64,000 nt of DNA from Linderina pennispora (GCF_002104995.1 NW_024468250.1:806001-870000); one strand, 5' to 3'. Shown: positions 34,660 through 45,215, counted from the stretch's first letter. Notes: generated by a model not told the origin, from the letters alone. Program-made: numbers and translations.

Positions 34660-37056
34660 ATGAAGGTCAATACGCTCTTTGGCTATGTCGCATTCATGGG
34701 TTTAGGCGCAGTCGCTAGTGCCAAGTCAACCATCGACTGGACAAACGTTTGCACTATCAATGCGGTCAACGCAAAGTGGTCGACAATCAGAATGGAGATG
34801 AATGTGCTGCTGCCATTTAGTTTTGTTGTCATCGGACATGAAAAGTTCAAGCAACTGAAGAAACTTCTTGGCGGTGTACAGCTGCCCAAGGAACCCACAC
34901 TTGAGATTGAGCTTGGACTGCTGCAGATTTTCGGACCGGAAAAGATGGAATTCTTCATTGGACCGATTATAAAGAGCTATCTGCGAAAGCATCCGTGTCC
35001 TTCGTCGACAACTTCTGCGCAGGCAACATCGAGCTATCCCCATACAATTGTGACTCCAACCTGGACTTCTGTCTATTCAACTGCAGGCAGCGTTTCAACT
35101 CATATTTTGTCATCAACAGAATGTGAAACTGAGCCCCTTACGACTACCGATTGCGAAACCGAGGTTCCATCGACAAGCGTTGTGCCGACTGCAACCACAG
35201 ACTGCGAGACCGAGGTCCCATCCACCACCGACTGCGAGACCAAGGCTCCGTCAACCACCGTTTGTGAGACTGAGGTTCCGTCGACAAGCATTGTGCCGAC
35301 TGCAACAACAGACTGTGAGACCGAGGTCCCATCGACTACCGATTGCGAGACTGAGGTTCCGTCCACCACAGACTGCGAGACCGAGGTCCCATCTACCACA
35401 GACTGCGAAACCGAGGTTCCGTCGACCACCGATTGCGAGACTAAGGTCCCATCAACTACCAACTGCGAGACCGAGGTTCCGTCGACCACCGATTGTGAGA
35501 CTGAGGCTCCGTCGACCACCAACTGTGAGACTGAGGTTCCATCCACCACGGTTTGCGAGACCGAGGCTCCGTCAACGAGCGCTGTGCCGACTGCAACTAC
35601 CGACTGCGAGACTGAGGCTCCGTCGACCACCGATTGCGAGACTGAGGTCCCATCCACCACCGATTGCAAGACAGAGGCTCCATCGACGAGCGTTGTTCCG
35701 ACTGCAACTACCGACTGCGAGACAGAGGCTCCGTCGACCACAGACTGTGAGACTGAGGTCCCATCCACCACCGTTTGCGAGACCGAGGTTCCGTCGACGA
35801 GCGTTGTGCCGACTGCAACTACTGGCTGTGAGACTGAGGTCCCATCGACCACCGACTGCGAGACCAAGGTTCCATCGACTACCAACTGCGAGACCGAGGT
35901 TCCGTCGACCACCAACTGTGAGACTGAGGTTCCATCCACCACGGTTTGCGAGACCGAGGTCCCATCCACCACCGACTGCGAAACCGAGGTTCCGTCGACC
36001 ACCGATTGCGAGACAGAGGCTCCGTCGACGAGCGTTGTTCCGACTGCAACTACCGACTGTGAGACTGAGGTTCCATCCACCACTGATTGCGAAACCGAGA
36101 TTCCCTCGACGAGCGTTGTGCCGACTGCAACCACAGACTGCGAGACCGAGGTCCCATCCACCACCGACTGCGAGACTGAGGTTCCGTCGACCACCGTTTG
36201 CGAGACAGAGGCTCCGTCAACGAGCGCTGTGCCGACTGCAACTACCTACTGCGAGACTGAGGCTCCGTCGACCACCGATTGCGAGACTGAGGTTCCATCC
36301 ACCACGGTTTGCGAGACCGAGGTCCCATCCACCACCGTTTGCGAGACCGAGGCTCCGTCAACGAGCGCTGTGCCGACTGCAACTACCGACTGCGAGACTG
36401 AGGCTCCGTCGACCACCGATTGCGAGACTGAGGTCCCATCCACCACCGTTTGCGAGACCGAGGTTCCTTCGACAAGCGTTGTGCCGACTGCAACTACCGA
36501 CTGCGAGACAGAGGCTCCGTCGACCACCGACTGTGAGACTGAGGTCCCATCGACCACCGTTTGCGAGACCGAGGCTCCGTCAACGAGCGTTGTGCCGACT
36601 GCACCTACTGGCTGTGAGACTGAGGTTCCATCGACTACCAACTGTGAGACTGAGGTCCCATCGACTACGTATTGCGAAACCGAGGCTCCATCGACCACCG
36701 ACTGTGAGACCGAGGTCCCATCGACCACCGATTGCGAGACTGAGGTTCCGTCGACCACAGACTGCGAGACAGAGGCTCCGTCGACCACCGACTGTGAGAC
36801 TGAGGCTCCGTCGACCACCGACTGTGAGACTGAGGTTCCATCCACCACCGACTGCGAGACTGAGGTTCCATCCACCACCGTTTGCGAGACAGAGGCTCCA
36901 TCGACGAGCGTTGTGCCGACTGCAACCACGGACTGTGAGACCAAACCCCCCACTACAACAAAGTGCGATGCGGAACAGGTTCCTACCATCGTCACCCGGG
37001 TCATAACTACTGTGGTCACCGAGCTCGTTCCTATTTCCAAGTGTCCCGTGTACTAG
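34660..37056 (+). CDS. Secreted Cys/Glu/Thr decapeptide-repeat protein, unknown
   Basis: The 798-residue product starts with a signal peptide (MKVNTLFGYVAFMGLGAVASA). A domain of about 100 residues that I do not recognise follows (IDWTNVCTINAVNAKW ... LEIELGLLQIFGPEKMEFF). Then roughly sixty copies of a decapeptide, TTDCETEVPS or close variants, are punctuated about every three to eight units by STSVVPTATT. Nearly every unit has one Cys flanked by acidic residues, giving dozens of regularly spaced Cys. The tail is KCDAEQVPTIVTRVITTVVTELVPISKCPVY, with no GPI signal. A wall-associated, disulfide-linked or O-glycosylated mucin-like protein is plausible. Acidic Cys arrays could also bind metal. 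The frame is intact. Function is unknown. Confidence 0.7.
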   Translation: MKVNTLFGYVAFMGLGAVASAKSTIDWTNVCTINAVNAKWSTIRMEMNVLLPFSFVVIGHEKFKQLKKLLGGVQLPKEPTLEIELGLLQIFGPEKMEFFIGPIIKSYLRKHPCPSSTTSAQATSSYPHTIVTPTWTSVYSTAGSVSTHILSSTECETEPLTTTDCETEVPSTSVVPTATTDCETEVPSTTDCETKAPSTTVCETEVPSTSIVPTATTDCETEVPSTTDCETEVPSTTDCETEVPSTTDCETEVPSTTDCETKVPSTTNCETEVPSTTDCETEAPSTTNCETEVPSTTVCETEAPSTSAVPTATTDCETEAPSTTDCETEVPSTTDCKTEAPSTSVVPTATTDCETEAPSTTDCETEVPSTTVCETEVPSTSVVPTATTGCETEVPSTTDCETKVPSTTNCETEVPSTTNCETEVPSTTVCETEVPSTTDCETEVPSTTDCETEAPSTSVVPTATTDCETEVPSTTDCETEIPSTSVVPTATTDCETEVPSTTDCETEVPSTTVCETEAPSTSAVPTATTYCETEAPSTTDCETEVPSTTVCETEVPSTTVCETEAPSTSAVPTATTDCETEAPSTTDCETEVPSTTVCETEVPSTSVVPTATTDCETEAPSTTDCETEVPSTTVCETEAPSTSVVPTAPTGCETEVPSTTNCETEVPSTTYCETEAPSTTDCETEVPSTTDCETEVPSTTDCETEAPSTTDCETEAPSTTDCETEVPSTTDCETEVPSTTVCETEAPSTSVVPTATTDCETKPPTTTKCDAEQVPTIVTRVITTVVTELVPISKCPVY
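35140..36945 (+). repeat. 30-base tandem repeat coding TTDCETEVPS
   Basis: About sixty 30-base units plus longer punctuating units. Variation is concentrated at the residue before Cys (D, V, N, G, Y) and after the second Glu (V, A, I). This is a protein-coding repeat, not a CRISPR array. Confidence 0.9.
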
Positions 37057-37155
37057 GGAACGAGTTCCATTTTGTTGATTTCGATTATACCAGGCAAACG
37101 TGCTCTTCGAGACATCGAATATATTACTTCAAACTTTTAAGCCCAATTGGCCGGG

Positions 37156-37828
37156 TCAGAGCCTTGCAGCAGCAACTGTCCCGTTGTGAGTGATGCGTGC
37201 AATATCGAGGCGGACAACCCGCTCGTACCACGCATACAGCCTGGGTGCCTCTTCCTGAACCAGCGCGCGCTCGGGCATTGAGCACAGATCCGAGAAGATT
37301 GGGAACAGGAAGAGATCAGCCCAGGTCAGGCTCTTTCCAGCCAGGAATGTTTGGTCGCCCGCCGCCACCGCTGAGCTGGACAAACTGGCTCTCGAGCCCG
37401 CGCAAGATACCCTTCCCCTGAGCGACTGCGTCTTTGAGGCTCTCTCGAATCTCCTGCTCGCTCACGCCCTTCCCCTCCATTGCCATGCGCGGCTTGCAGA
37501 TTCCGTGGACGAGCCCACGGAAGGCATAGTCGCTAGCCATAGAAATCCACTGGCCAATGGCCAGGATGGTCGAAAAGTCTGCCGGCGTCAGCGTGCGCGC
37601 CTTGCCGCTGAACATGTGGTCGATATAGATGCGTATGGCTAGGGTCTCGTTTACAACAAACTCGTCATGAATAAGAGTTGGGATCCGGCCAAACGGGTTG
37701 TGCTTGTACGCTAGTTTTGCATGCGGTGCAGTGCGCAGCAGCTCGTACGGGACCTCGAGGTACTCGAGCGCCATGCGTACAGTGCGTGTGAACGTTGACA
37801 GCTCTACGCCAACCACTTGAACGACCAT
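37156..37828 (-). CDS. Glutathione S-transferase
   Basis: The N-terminal thioredoxin-like domain starts MVVQVVGVELSTFTRTVRMA at the ATG 37828. It has NPFGRIPTLIHDEFVVNET, with the cis-Pro of RIPTL and NET in the place of the usual ES glutathione-contact pair. A helical C-terminal domain follows, with TFLAGKSLTWADLFLFPIFSDL, the conserved (L/I)ADx helix-capping region of GSTs. The predicted enzyme conjugates glutathione to electrophiles in the cytosol. One frame break lies near 37370-37380 (one extra base in a GTCCAGCTCAG context); repair joins LESQFVQ to SAVAAGDQTF. The resulting length of about 223 residues is normal. The putative catalytic residue near STFTRTVR is probably Ser or Thr, suggesting a theta/omega-like or fungal class. 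Confidence 0.85.
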
Positions 37829-38228
37829 GTCTGTAGGGTAAGGAGCAGGAAATAATACAGTGCAAATAGGAAGCAAAGCAGAGAACTGGCTCGCGGCTGG
37901 GCTTCAAGACAGTGTGGAGGGCTTGGCTGCCGATGCTGACGCATATGAAACTCAGGTGCAGATATTCCCGCAGTACAGCAATAGAAATAGCCGCCGGCTC
38001 ATATGAACCGGCTCGGTGATTGTTCTGCTGCTCCATTCAATATGCGCCTCTACATTCCTTTGGATGGCCACTACTGTTTGTTGTCGTAGACTATTGCTGA
38101 TGAGGCAACCATCAACGAGCGCGTGCATTCAAGTCTGCAGAAAATGGATGCTGAATGTATTTTACGCTCTCTGCATAGCTGGAGGTGGCAGTGATACATA
38201 TTAAAGCTGTGGGGTGGTATTTGCGTAT

Positions 38229-39683
38229 CTACTTAAGGAGTCTGTACTGGCTGTCTGCGACGGTAGCCTGTCTCTCAATGCTCTCTTTAGACAGTGCCTC
38301 CTCGTCTGCTTGTCTGCGCACGTCCTTGTAGTATGGAACTGGTGAGTGGAAGCCGGGGCGGCCATGGATGTTGCCAGGAATATCAGCGATGCCCATGACA
38401 ACCATGCGCTGCCGGAGCCAAATGGCGCCAAGCAAGACACAGAACGAAAAGAGCAGCTCACCAGCCAGGATCCCGATATTCTGGCCGACATGCGGGTAGG
38501 CGCCGCTGGTGATCGTGCGGAAAAGCATGGTGCCGTTGTAGAAGGGCAACACACGGAACAGGCGGAAGAACTTGGGCGCGGTCTCCAGAGGCACAATTGA
38601 TGAGGCAACGTTTGGAATAAAGTGCGACAGAGACACAATGCCAAAGTACAGGGGCGGAACCATGAGCAGCAGTGCATAGATCCAGAGCGCCAGAGCTAGG
38701 ACCACGGCGAAGACGGTGAACCAGATGGCAAAGAACTTGCCGGCGGTGTAGGTGAGTGCCAGGGTGTTGTAGTCCGGGCCCCTGTATGCCAGAAAGGCCA
38801 GAGAGGCGTAGAAGGAGAGCACACACACCCAGCAGGCAATCACTGCGACCCAGAACACAGCCAGGTCGCGGTAGCGGACCTTGAGGAAGAGCGCAAATGA
38901 GTTCAGTTTCCACCCAAGCATTGGGGCGAAGGTGCAGCCAAGAGAGACAAAAAACATGAAGGTGGCTGCAATGATAGAGATGGCGAAGCTGAACGGCGCG
39001 ACATTGACTGCCTTGTAACCGATGGGGCTGATCACTGCCGCAACACTAGGGTTGGTGCGCTGGGTGCCGGCAGCAGTTGTTTGCTTTAGTCGAGTGAGCG
39101 CACCTACCGAGAACTTGACGTTCGCCTTCATGATGCTAGCCGCCATGGAACCTTCAATATAAACCAGGGTGACCATGGCGTTGCGCCCGGTGGTGTAAAT
39201 GGCGGTGATTGCATCCGTAGGAACGTATTCGGTGCCCCGCAGCATCGCGCTGGTATAGCGCTCAGTCAGGCCTGGGTTGATGACCACGGCGCCCCAGCCA
39301 TGTCTGCGCACAAATTCCTTGGCCTCGTCCACCGTGCTGACGCCGTCGTATCTAACGTAGGATGGCACGCCGTCGCCTGCTGGAGTTTGGAGCAGCAGCT
39401 GTGTGACATTGCCCCCGACGAAGCCACCATCAAGATCGATGACCTTGACATCGGTGTTCTTGACGTATGTCGTGCGCTTATAGTTGACGCCGTAGTACAT
39501 GGATCCGACAAACCAGTGGATGCACGACATGATAACGATGATGAATATGTATGCCTTGGCAGTGCCCTTGACTGCACTCTGCATCGATGAATCGCGCATA
39601 CCGACACGGCCCTCGTCCTCAGGCTGGTGTTTCCAGGAGCAGATGCCAAACATTATACTAGTGTGAGCAGCGTGTATGTACAA
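38229..39683 (-). CDS. SNG1-family (DUF3533) multi-pass membrane protein
   Basis: The 484-residue product has the topology of the yeast SNG1/nitrosoguanidine-resistance family. It has one N-terminal membrane segment (AKAYIFIIVIMSCIHWFVGSMYY), then a soluble domain of about 180 residues containing IDLDGGFVGGNVTQLLL, GWGAVVINPGLTERY and YTTGRNAMVTLVYIEGSM. Five or six C-terminal membrane segments follow (for example FSFAISIIAATFMFFVSLGC and VFWVAVIACWVCVLSFYASL). Relatives sit in the plasma membrane and affect drug resistance or lipid asymmetry. The motif order also recalls bacterial YhgE/Pip-type proteins. An internal ATG at 39653 (MFGICSWKHQ) is an equally good start. The frame is intact. Confidence 0.82.
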   Translation of the reverse strand: MYIHAAHTSIMFGICSWKHQPEDEGRVGMRDSSMQSAVKGTAKAYIFIIVIMSCIHWFVGSMYYGVNYKRTTYVKNTDVKVIDLDGGFVGGNVTQLLLQTPAGDGVPSYVRYDGVSTVDEAKEFVRRHGWGAVVINPGLTERYTSAMLRGTEYVPTDAITAIYTTGRNAMVTLVYIEGSMAASIMKANVKFSVGALTRLKQTTAAGTQRTNPSVAAVISPIGYKAVNVAPFSFAISIIAATFMFFVSLGCTFAPMLGWKLNSFALFLKVRYRDLAVFWVAVIACWVCVLSFYASLAFLAYRGPDYNTLALTYTAGKFFAIWFTVFAVVLALALWIYALLLMVPPLYFGIVSLSHFIPNVASSIVPLETAPKFFRLFRVLPFYNGTMLFRTITSGAYPHVGQNIGILAGELLFSFCVLLGAIWLRQRMVVMGIADIPGNIHGRPGFHSPVPYYKDVRRQADEEALSKESIERQATVADSQYRLLK

Positions 39684-40318
39684 AGGAGAAGAAATTAATT
39701 ACAAGCAAAAGAAGATGGGGAGGAATGTGTATGTTGACCGGAGCTATCAAAACAAACCGCGTTCGTCCGAGACGCAGTCCGATTTATACCTGTCCATCCC
39801 GCTGCGCGTGCCAAGAGCGCAGGAGCGTGAAAGCCAGAGCACCACCGATTGCTGACAGCTGCAAATAGATATGCCCAACGCTGTGACCCCAACAAACAAT
39901 CAATAGACGCTACAGCGTGAAAGGGCACCGAGGCGCCCGGCTGAAATATTACTTACTGGAGAACCCGGGCGGTGAGAGTGTTGTGCCTCGGGCCCGCAAG
40001 CTTTCTGTATCCGGCCGCCAGGCGATGGAAGGGCCCGGTGGCCCAACCCCACCCTTGCAGCACGGATTTGGCACCCAAAGCCGACAAATTCCAGCCAAAA
40101 TATCTGAAAGTGGTGTAACCGCGGTGACTGGCTGGCGGCCAATTGGCCGGAATTGGTCGTGCTCCGGCTCGAGCCGCGACCCAGAGGCTGGTGCTCCAGA
40201 GGCTGGCTGGCGGCTGTGACGTGGCTCGGGCTGTTGTGGCAACTTTGCATTTTCCGCTAGCTGGACCCGGCTGACTCTGCTGTTTTCTGGCTTTCCAATA
40301 CACCATTCGCCTGTAATT
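39684..40318. promoter_or_regulatory. Divergent promoter region of SNG1-like gene and VPS33
   Basis: The 0.64-kb spacer includes a G/C-rich stretch (40100-40220) with imperfect GAGGCTGG-type repeats. Open frames through it lack coding character. Confidence 0.45.
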
Positions 40319-42575
40319 ATGACAAACTCTGCGCGCAGCGATGACCTGGACATTCTCCAGCTCAGGGACATTCTTCGCGGTGAGCTCATTTCGGTACTAG
40401 ACTCCGTACGTAGTTTCGCAAGAGAAGGCGCACTGGCGTGAGACGACATGCAGCTGACTCCACATGCTTCCCATGACGTAGATTCGCGGTTCAAAGGCGC
40501 TTGTTCTCGATCCAGACCTGTCCGGGCCGCTGAGCTTTATCGTAGACTTCTCGGTGCTTAAAGAGCATGGCGTGGAGAAGATATTTCTGCTCGACTCGAT
40601 ACCGCCAGAGACCGGCGCAATAAAGGGGCTGCTGTACTTTGCGCTGCCACACACCGGCAAGATGCGGACAATCGCAGAGCATGTCCGGGCGGGCTCGTCG
40701 GCCAAGGAGTACTCGCTGCAGCTGGTTCCACGGCGCACGCTGCTGTGCGAGCGTGTGCTTGAGGAGGAGGGCGTTCTGGGCGACCTGACAGTGGGAGAGT
40801 ACCGTATGGACTTTATTCCGCTGGAGGAGGATCTGTTGTCACTGGAGCTGCCGGCGACGTTCAAGGAGCTCTATCTGGAAGGTGACTTTTCGAGCATCTA
40901 CTATGCGGCGCGTGGAGTCATGCGCTTGCAGGGCCTGTACGGGTTCTTCCCGCGGATAGTTGGAAAAGGCGACTTTGCGCAGATTCTGGCAGATACATTG
41001 ACACGCATGCGCCTGGAGCTGACGTCGAGCAATCCGCGCGGGTCGTCGAGCAGTGCACTGGCAATGTCCAGCGTGTTTGACTCCATGGTGATTATCGACC
41101 GTGGCGTGGATATGGTAACGCCGCTGCTGACACAGTTGACTTATGAGGGGCTTGTCAGCGAGGTGTACGGTATAAATAGCGGCTATGTGTCACTAAGCTC
41201 GCTGAATATGTCCGACGCAAACCAGGCGTCTGCCCCAGCAGCAGGGAGCTCGGCGACGCAGGCAGCGGCGGCAGCGGCGGCAGCGGCAGCGCCCAAGCGC
41301 AAGCGCATTGCGCTGAACAGCTCCGACTCGATATTCAACGACATCCGCAACATGAACTTTGCCGGAGTGGGCAGCCTGCTAAGCAAAATGTCTCGGCAGC
41401 TGCAAGATACGTACGAGAGTCGCCACAAGGCAAAGACAGTGCAGGAGATCCGGAGCTTTGTGGGCAAGCTCAATGGCCTACAGGCAGAACACCAGTCACT
41501 CAAAACGCATGTGTCGCTGGCAGAGACGATCCTTAAGCGGACCCAAACCGACGACTTTAATCACGTTCTGGAGATCGAGCAGTCGCTGGTCAGCAATGGC
41601 GACATTTCAAAGGACCAGCTGGCGTATCTCGACAAGTTGTTTGCGCTGGCGGACCCACATGCACCTGTGCCGGGCTGCAATGGTGAGCTCAAGGATACAC
41701 CGCCAATCACTGCCCCCAACAGCATTCACAAGGTGCTGCGTCTAATGTGCCTGTACTCGCTATGGCGCGGGCCTAGTTTCAAGCAGAAGGTCTATGATGC
41801 GTGGTACGAGGAGCTGGTCGACGCGTTTGGCCATCACCACACCATCACGCTGGATAACCTGGAGACAGTTGGGTTGCTTGTGTCGCCTGCCAGCAACAAT
41901 GGCGGCACGGCAGGCTCGACAGCAAAGTCATCGGCACTGAAACTAGCGGCGGGCGGCGACGTCAGCAGTGCTGGCATTCTGAATTCCATTGTGCCGTCGA
42001 CAAAACCACGGGACCCGGCGCACTCAAACTCGCTCAGCTTTTTGCGAAAAACGCTGAACCTGGTCAACAGCGACGTGCGTGAGAATGACCCCGATGACAT
42101 CTCGTATGTCTACTCTGGGTATGCCCCGCTTTCAGTCCGTCTGCTGCAGTGCCTGGTGCGCGACCCAGCAGTATACACGTCGCCTTCAGCCGCCAGCCGG
42201 TATTCGTCGCTCCTCCGCGGTGGTGCGTCCAGCGACACGACTCGGCCAGCGCAGAAGGACCTGCAGTCGGGTGGAGTCAAGGGCGGGTGGAAGGGCTGGG
42301 ATGATGTGCTGGCTGAGCTGCCCGGTGAAACAGTCGATGTGACCCAGTGGAGCGACCGTGAGGGCGACCTGCTCTCCTCAGACACAGTGGTGCAGCGACT
42401 GGGCGAGAAGGCGCCGGCAACGCTTGTCCTGTTCCTGGGCGGGTGCACGTTCACGGAGGTTGCGGCTCTGCGCCTGCTCTCGCAGCAGCACAACCACCGC
42501 TACATTGCAGCAACCACGCAGATCATCAACGGCAACAGCTTCATCGATTCGCTCATTCAGAAAGCAAGCAACTAG
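40319..42575 (+). CDS. VPS33: VPS33, SM protein of HOPS/CORVET
   Basis: VPS33 is the Sec1/Munc18 subunit that templates SNARE assembly for vacuole and late endosome fusion, bound to VPS16. Exon 1 (40319-40405) encodes MTNSARSDDLDILQLRDILR and ends VLDS. Exon 2 begins IRGSKALVLDPDLSGPLSFI, the conserved SM-protein opening. Later landmarks are FALPHTGKMRTIAEHVR, SSVFDSMVIIDRGVDMVTPL, LTQLTYEGLVSEVYGI, IHKVLRLMCLYSLW and the C-terminal TLVLFLGGCTFTEVAALR. At about 725 residues it is longer than animal VPS33A (about 600). The extra length comes from Ser/Ala-rich insertions, one with a 10-alanine run and a basic PKRKR, and another near residues 515-560. The frame is intact. Confidence 0.94.
40406..40481 (+). 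other. VPS33 intron
   Basis: A 76-base intron with donor GTACGT and acceptor GACGTAG, phase 0. It joins VLDS to IRGSKALVLDP. Confidence 0.85.
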
Positions 42576-42670
42576 CAGACTGGATTGCCGGCTCCCACGA
42601 CGCAGAGCTGACAACCTTAAACCAGCTCTGGTGGGCTAATCTCTTCAGTCGTTTTGAGACATGTGGTTGG

Positions 42671-42676
42671 CACGTG
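42671..42676. promoter_or_regulatory. CACGTG E-box upstream of RNase T2 gene
   Basis: CACGTG is followed by GG, matching the CACGTGGG form preferred by the yeast phosphate regulator Pho4. It lies about 430 bases before the RNase T2 ATG. The functional link is inference. Confidence 0.35.
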
Positions 42677-42984
42677 GGTTAGTTTGCATTAGTGGAAATG
42701 ATATGCTACATCGAGTGTGCCTGGCTGGAGCCAGTTTATATATGCCCACCCCCTGCAGCCGTACATCGGCAGACATGTCGCGAACCTCCCGCCTTGGATG
42801 AGCGAGTAATTCTCCGCACTGCCCGTATGCAAAGATGGAAGCGCAACCTGCCTGGACCAGACTGGTAAGGGAGGGGAAGAAGTCGGGACCTCCATCGATA
42901 GTGCACAGTGGACACGGGATAGGCCACAAGGAAGCGAAGCATGCACATGGCCCCTGTTGCCCGGTTGTCGTGACCCAACAATGC

Positions 42985-42992
42985 TATATAAG
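42985..42992 (+). promoter_or_regulatory. TATA box of first RNase T2 gene
   Basis: TATATAAG lies 117 bases before the ATG at 43102, the same arrangement as at the other RNase T2 and GDPD genes in this cluster. Confidence 0.6.
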
Positions 42993-43101
42993 CAGCGACC
43001 GCGGCTGTAGAAATTTGATTTGAAGCATCTCATTACTAGAGCCCTCTGGTCCCTCTTCACACTTTTCTCGTTTAATCCAGCAACAGCTACAAGCACCGAC
43101 A

Positions 43102-43839
43102 ATGCGCCTTCTTGCCTCCTCGCTCCTCGCCGCTTCTGCAGCAATCTCGGCTGCCAGCGCCCAGACCTGCTCAACCACTGTACTCTCGTGCTCGACCCAA
43201 GCCAGCGGCATGGACTCTTGCTGTGTGCCGACTAACGGCCTGCTCGTCCTTGTCCAGCAATGGTACAATGGCCTGGGTCCGGCGGATCAGTACACCCTGC
43301 ACGGCCTGTGGCCGGATACCTGCACGGGTGGACTGACTCCCAGCAGCGGCTGTGATGCGAGCCGCGTCTACTCGAACGTCGGCACCATCATTCAGAACTA
43401 CAATCCCACTCTCTACAACCAAATGAGCATGTACTGGCCGTCATACACTGGCGACAACAACAGCTTCTGGTCCCACGAGTGGAGCAAGCACGGCACATGC
43501 GTCACCACTCTTGACCCAAGCTGCTACACGTCCTACACACAGTACCAGGATGTCAACGACTACTTTGCCCAGGTTCTGGGCCTGCGCAGCAAGTATGACT
43601 ACTATACTGCGCTGAAGAACCGTGGCATTGTGCCAACCACGGGCAAGACCTTCACTGCCGCTGCGTTCAAGGCTGCGATCAAGGCCGAGCTGGGAATTGA
43701 CGTCGTGCTCAAGTGCTCGAGCGGCACCTTGAGCGAGATCTGGACCTGGTTCAACGTGCAGAACAAGAGCACCTACGTCCCCACCTCGACCTGGGTCAGC
43801 GATACCTGCACTACCTTCACCTACCCGCCCAAGTACTAG
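43102..43839 (+). CDS. Secreted ribonuclease T2 (copy 1)
   Basis: The 245-residue product has a signal peptide (MRLLASSLLAASAAISAASA) and a complete RNase T2 fold. CAS I is LHGLWPD with the first catalytic His. CAS II is HEWSKHGTC, with the catalytic Glu, Lys and second His. Ten or more cysteines fit the disulfide pattern of fungal T2 enzymes (TCSTTVLSCST...CCVP). The C-terminus reads GTLSEIWTWFNVQNKSTYVP. These acid endoribonucleases cleave single-stranded RNA outside the cell or in the vacuole through 2',3'-cyclic intermediates, supplying nucleotides and phosphate. The frame is intact. It is the best-preserved copy in a cluster that also holds a pseudogene and a longer variant. Confidence 0.95.
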   Translation: MRLLASSLLAASAAISAASAQTCSTTVLSCSTQASGMDSCCVPTNGLLVLVQQWYNGLGPADQYTLHGLWPDTCTGGLTPSSGCDASRVYSNVGTIIQNYNPTLYNQMSMYWPSYTGDNNSFWSHEWSKHGTCVTTLDPSCYTSYTQYQDVNDYFAQVLGLRSKYDYYTALKNRGIVPTTGKTFTAAAFKAAIKAELGIDVVLKCSSGTLSEIWTWFNVQNKSTYVPTSTWVSDTCTTFTYPPKY

Positions 43840-45082
43840 CACTATTTTCTGCTTGGAACCGTCAATTACTTGGCGAGTTTACTAGCTGGTATTCCCCAAT
43901 GAGATAAAATTTGCCCTCCTTGCTCTGAATGCAAAGTATAAAGCACGCTCATTTATGAGATAGAGACGAGAGCGAGAGTTGCATGCACTTGAATTCACAT
44001 GTATCTGCTTCGTGGGCTAGCTGCATATCAGCAGTGCTGTTTGTTGTCGATTTTCCAGCTCGCTGGAGTAATAGTGCAATCGTCCTTGATAAATCGTGCG
44101 GTCCGCTTTCAGATGGCACTGCCGTATATGGGCCCTGGTCCAAATTAAAGGTCTGAAGGCTATTTCGCATGCAAGGCAGCAGGAGCCAAGGGCTAGGCAG
44201 TTGATCTCCGTGGGAATGATGGAAATCTCAAGTGTAGTCCATCTATGGCATTTATCTGCTGCTGTCCAGTACGCTTTACACCTCGCCACCAGCCTATCAG
44301 GAAGTCTGATAGGGATTGGTAGTGAGGCATGTCAAGTCCCTATGATGCTATCATGGAATACCATCCGAATGTTAGTACATATCCTGATGTGCAAGTGCCT
44401 AAATATATTGACGAGTGTCTATTGAGGAGCTTAACGGGTCCCCTAGCTTGGTGTAGGTATGCAGCCGCTTATATAGCCACCTGGCAGCTCAGTGAGCGTG
44501 TGCTGCGTAGATCTGATTATGAGTGAGAACTAATAAGCAATATATTTAGCCACTACCATACTGCATAAGTAGGTGGGCTGTAGTTTCAACTCCACCACTT
44601 CTGTGCTCACCGTTATTTCCTACTATCACTCCAGTAGAAGGAGCACAGCTGTAAAATGCATGTAGCCAATCTCCCAAAGTCTTCTGCTATCAGCGAATCA
44701 TCGCAGCTTCCAGCTGCTGCTACATAGGTTTGAACTCGCTTCAAGAGATTCCCTTGACAGTCCTGGCAAGGATACTATTTCTAGAGACCGACTGCCTAAC
44801 GAATATGCGCAGGCTAAATTTAAAACTCCACAGGAATCCTCACAGCGGGATTGCCAACCGCTATTCTGTGCTTGGCACGTAGGCTGGAGAAGGCCCCCAG
44901 TTTACAGGCAGCCACCACGCGGGAAATCCCAACTCTTATGGCGATATCCGAATCTTCAGAGACAGGTGTCTTTGCAGCATCGCATTGGCTTCCGCCATGA
45001 GTGGTCCCAATGTCCATCGTGGATGCCTTGGCACAGCCGGCGATCGCAGGTAGAGTTGCCCTGGAAATGGATACCTCGCCTG
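43840..45082. other. Intergenic region between RNase T2 copies
   Basis: About 1.2 kb without a supportable gene. I looked for the missing central part of the RNase T2 pseudogene here and found none. Confidence 0.45.
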
Positions 45083-45091
45083 TATAAAAGG
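45083..45091 (+). promoter_or_regulatory. TATA box retained by RNase T2 pseudogene
   Basis: TATAAAAGG lies 133 bases before the pseudogene ATG and looks intact, so the promoter appears to have outlived the coding sequence. Confidence 0.55.
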
Positions 45092-45215
45092 CAAGCTGGC
45101 TTACGCATCTCCCATGTAGATACCCATCATCATTAATTTCGGCAAACGCCTGCATTGTCAACAAGACTCTGCATTAACACGCAAAACATTTCTACCCTAA
45201 TTCGATCCAGCTACC

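Noticed and set aside
35100-36194. Minus-strand frame of 364 codons (and others) across the CETE repeat
   Set aside because: Repeat-driven open frames without a start context or domain. The + strand frame has a signal peptide and unique flanking domains.
35140-36945. 30-base periodic repeat resembling a CRISPR array
   Set aside because: Units are contiguous with no unique spacers, are fully coding and occur in a eukaryotic gene.
39949-40494. Minus-strand 181-codon frame upstream of VPS33
   Set aside because: It overlaps VPS33 exon 1 and intron antisense and shows no recognisable domain.
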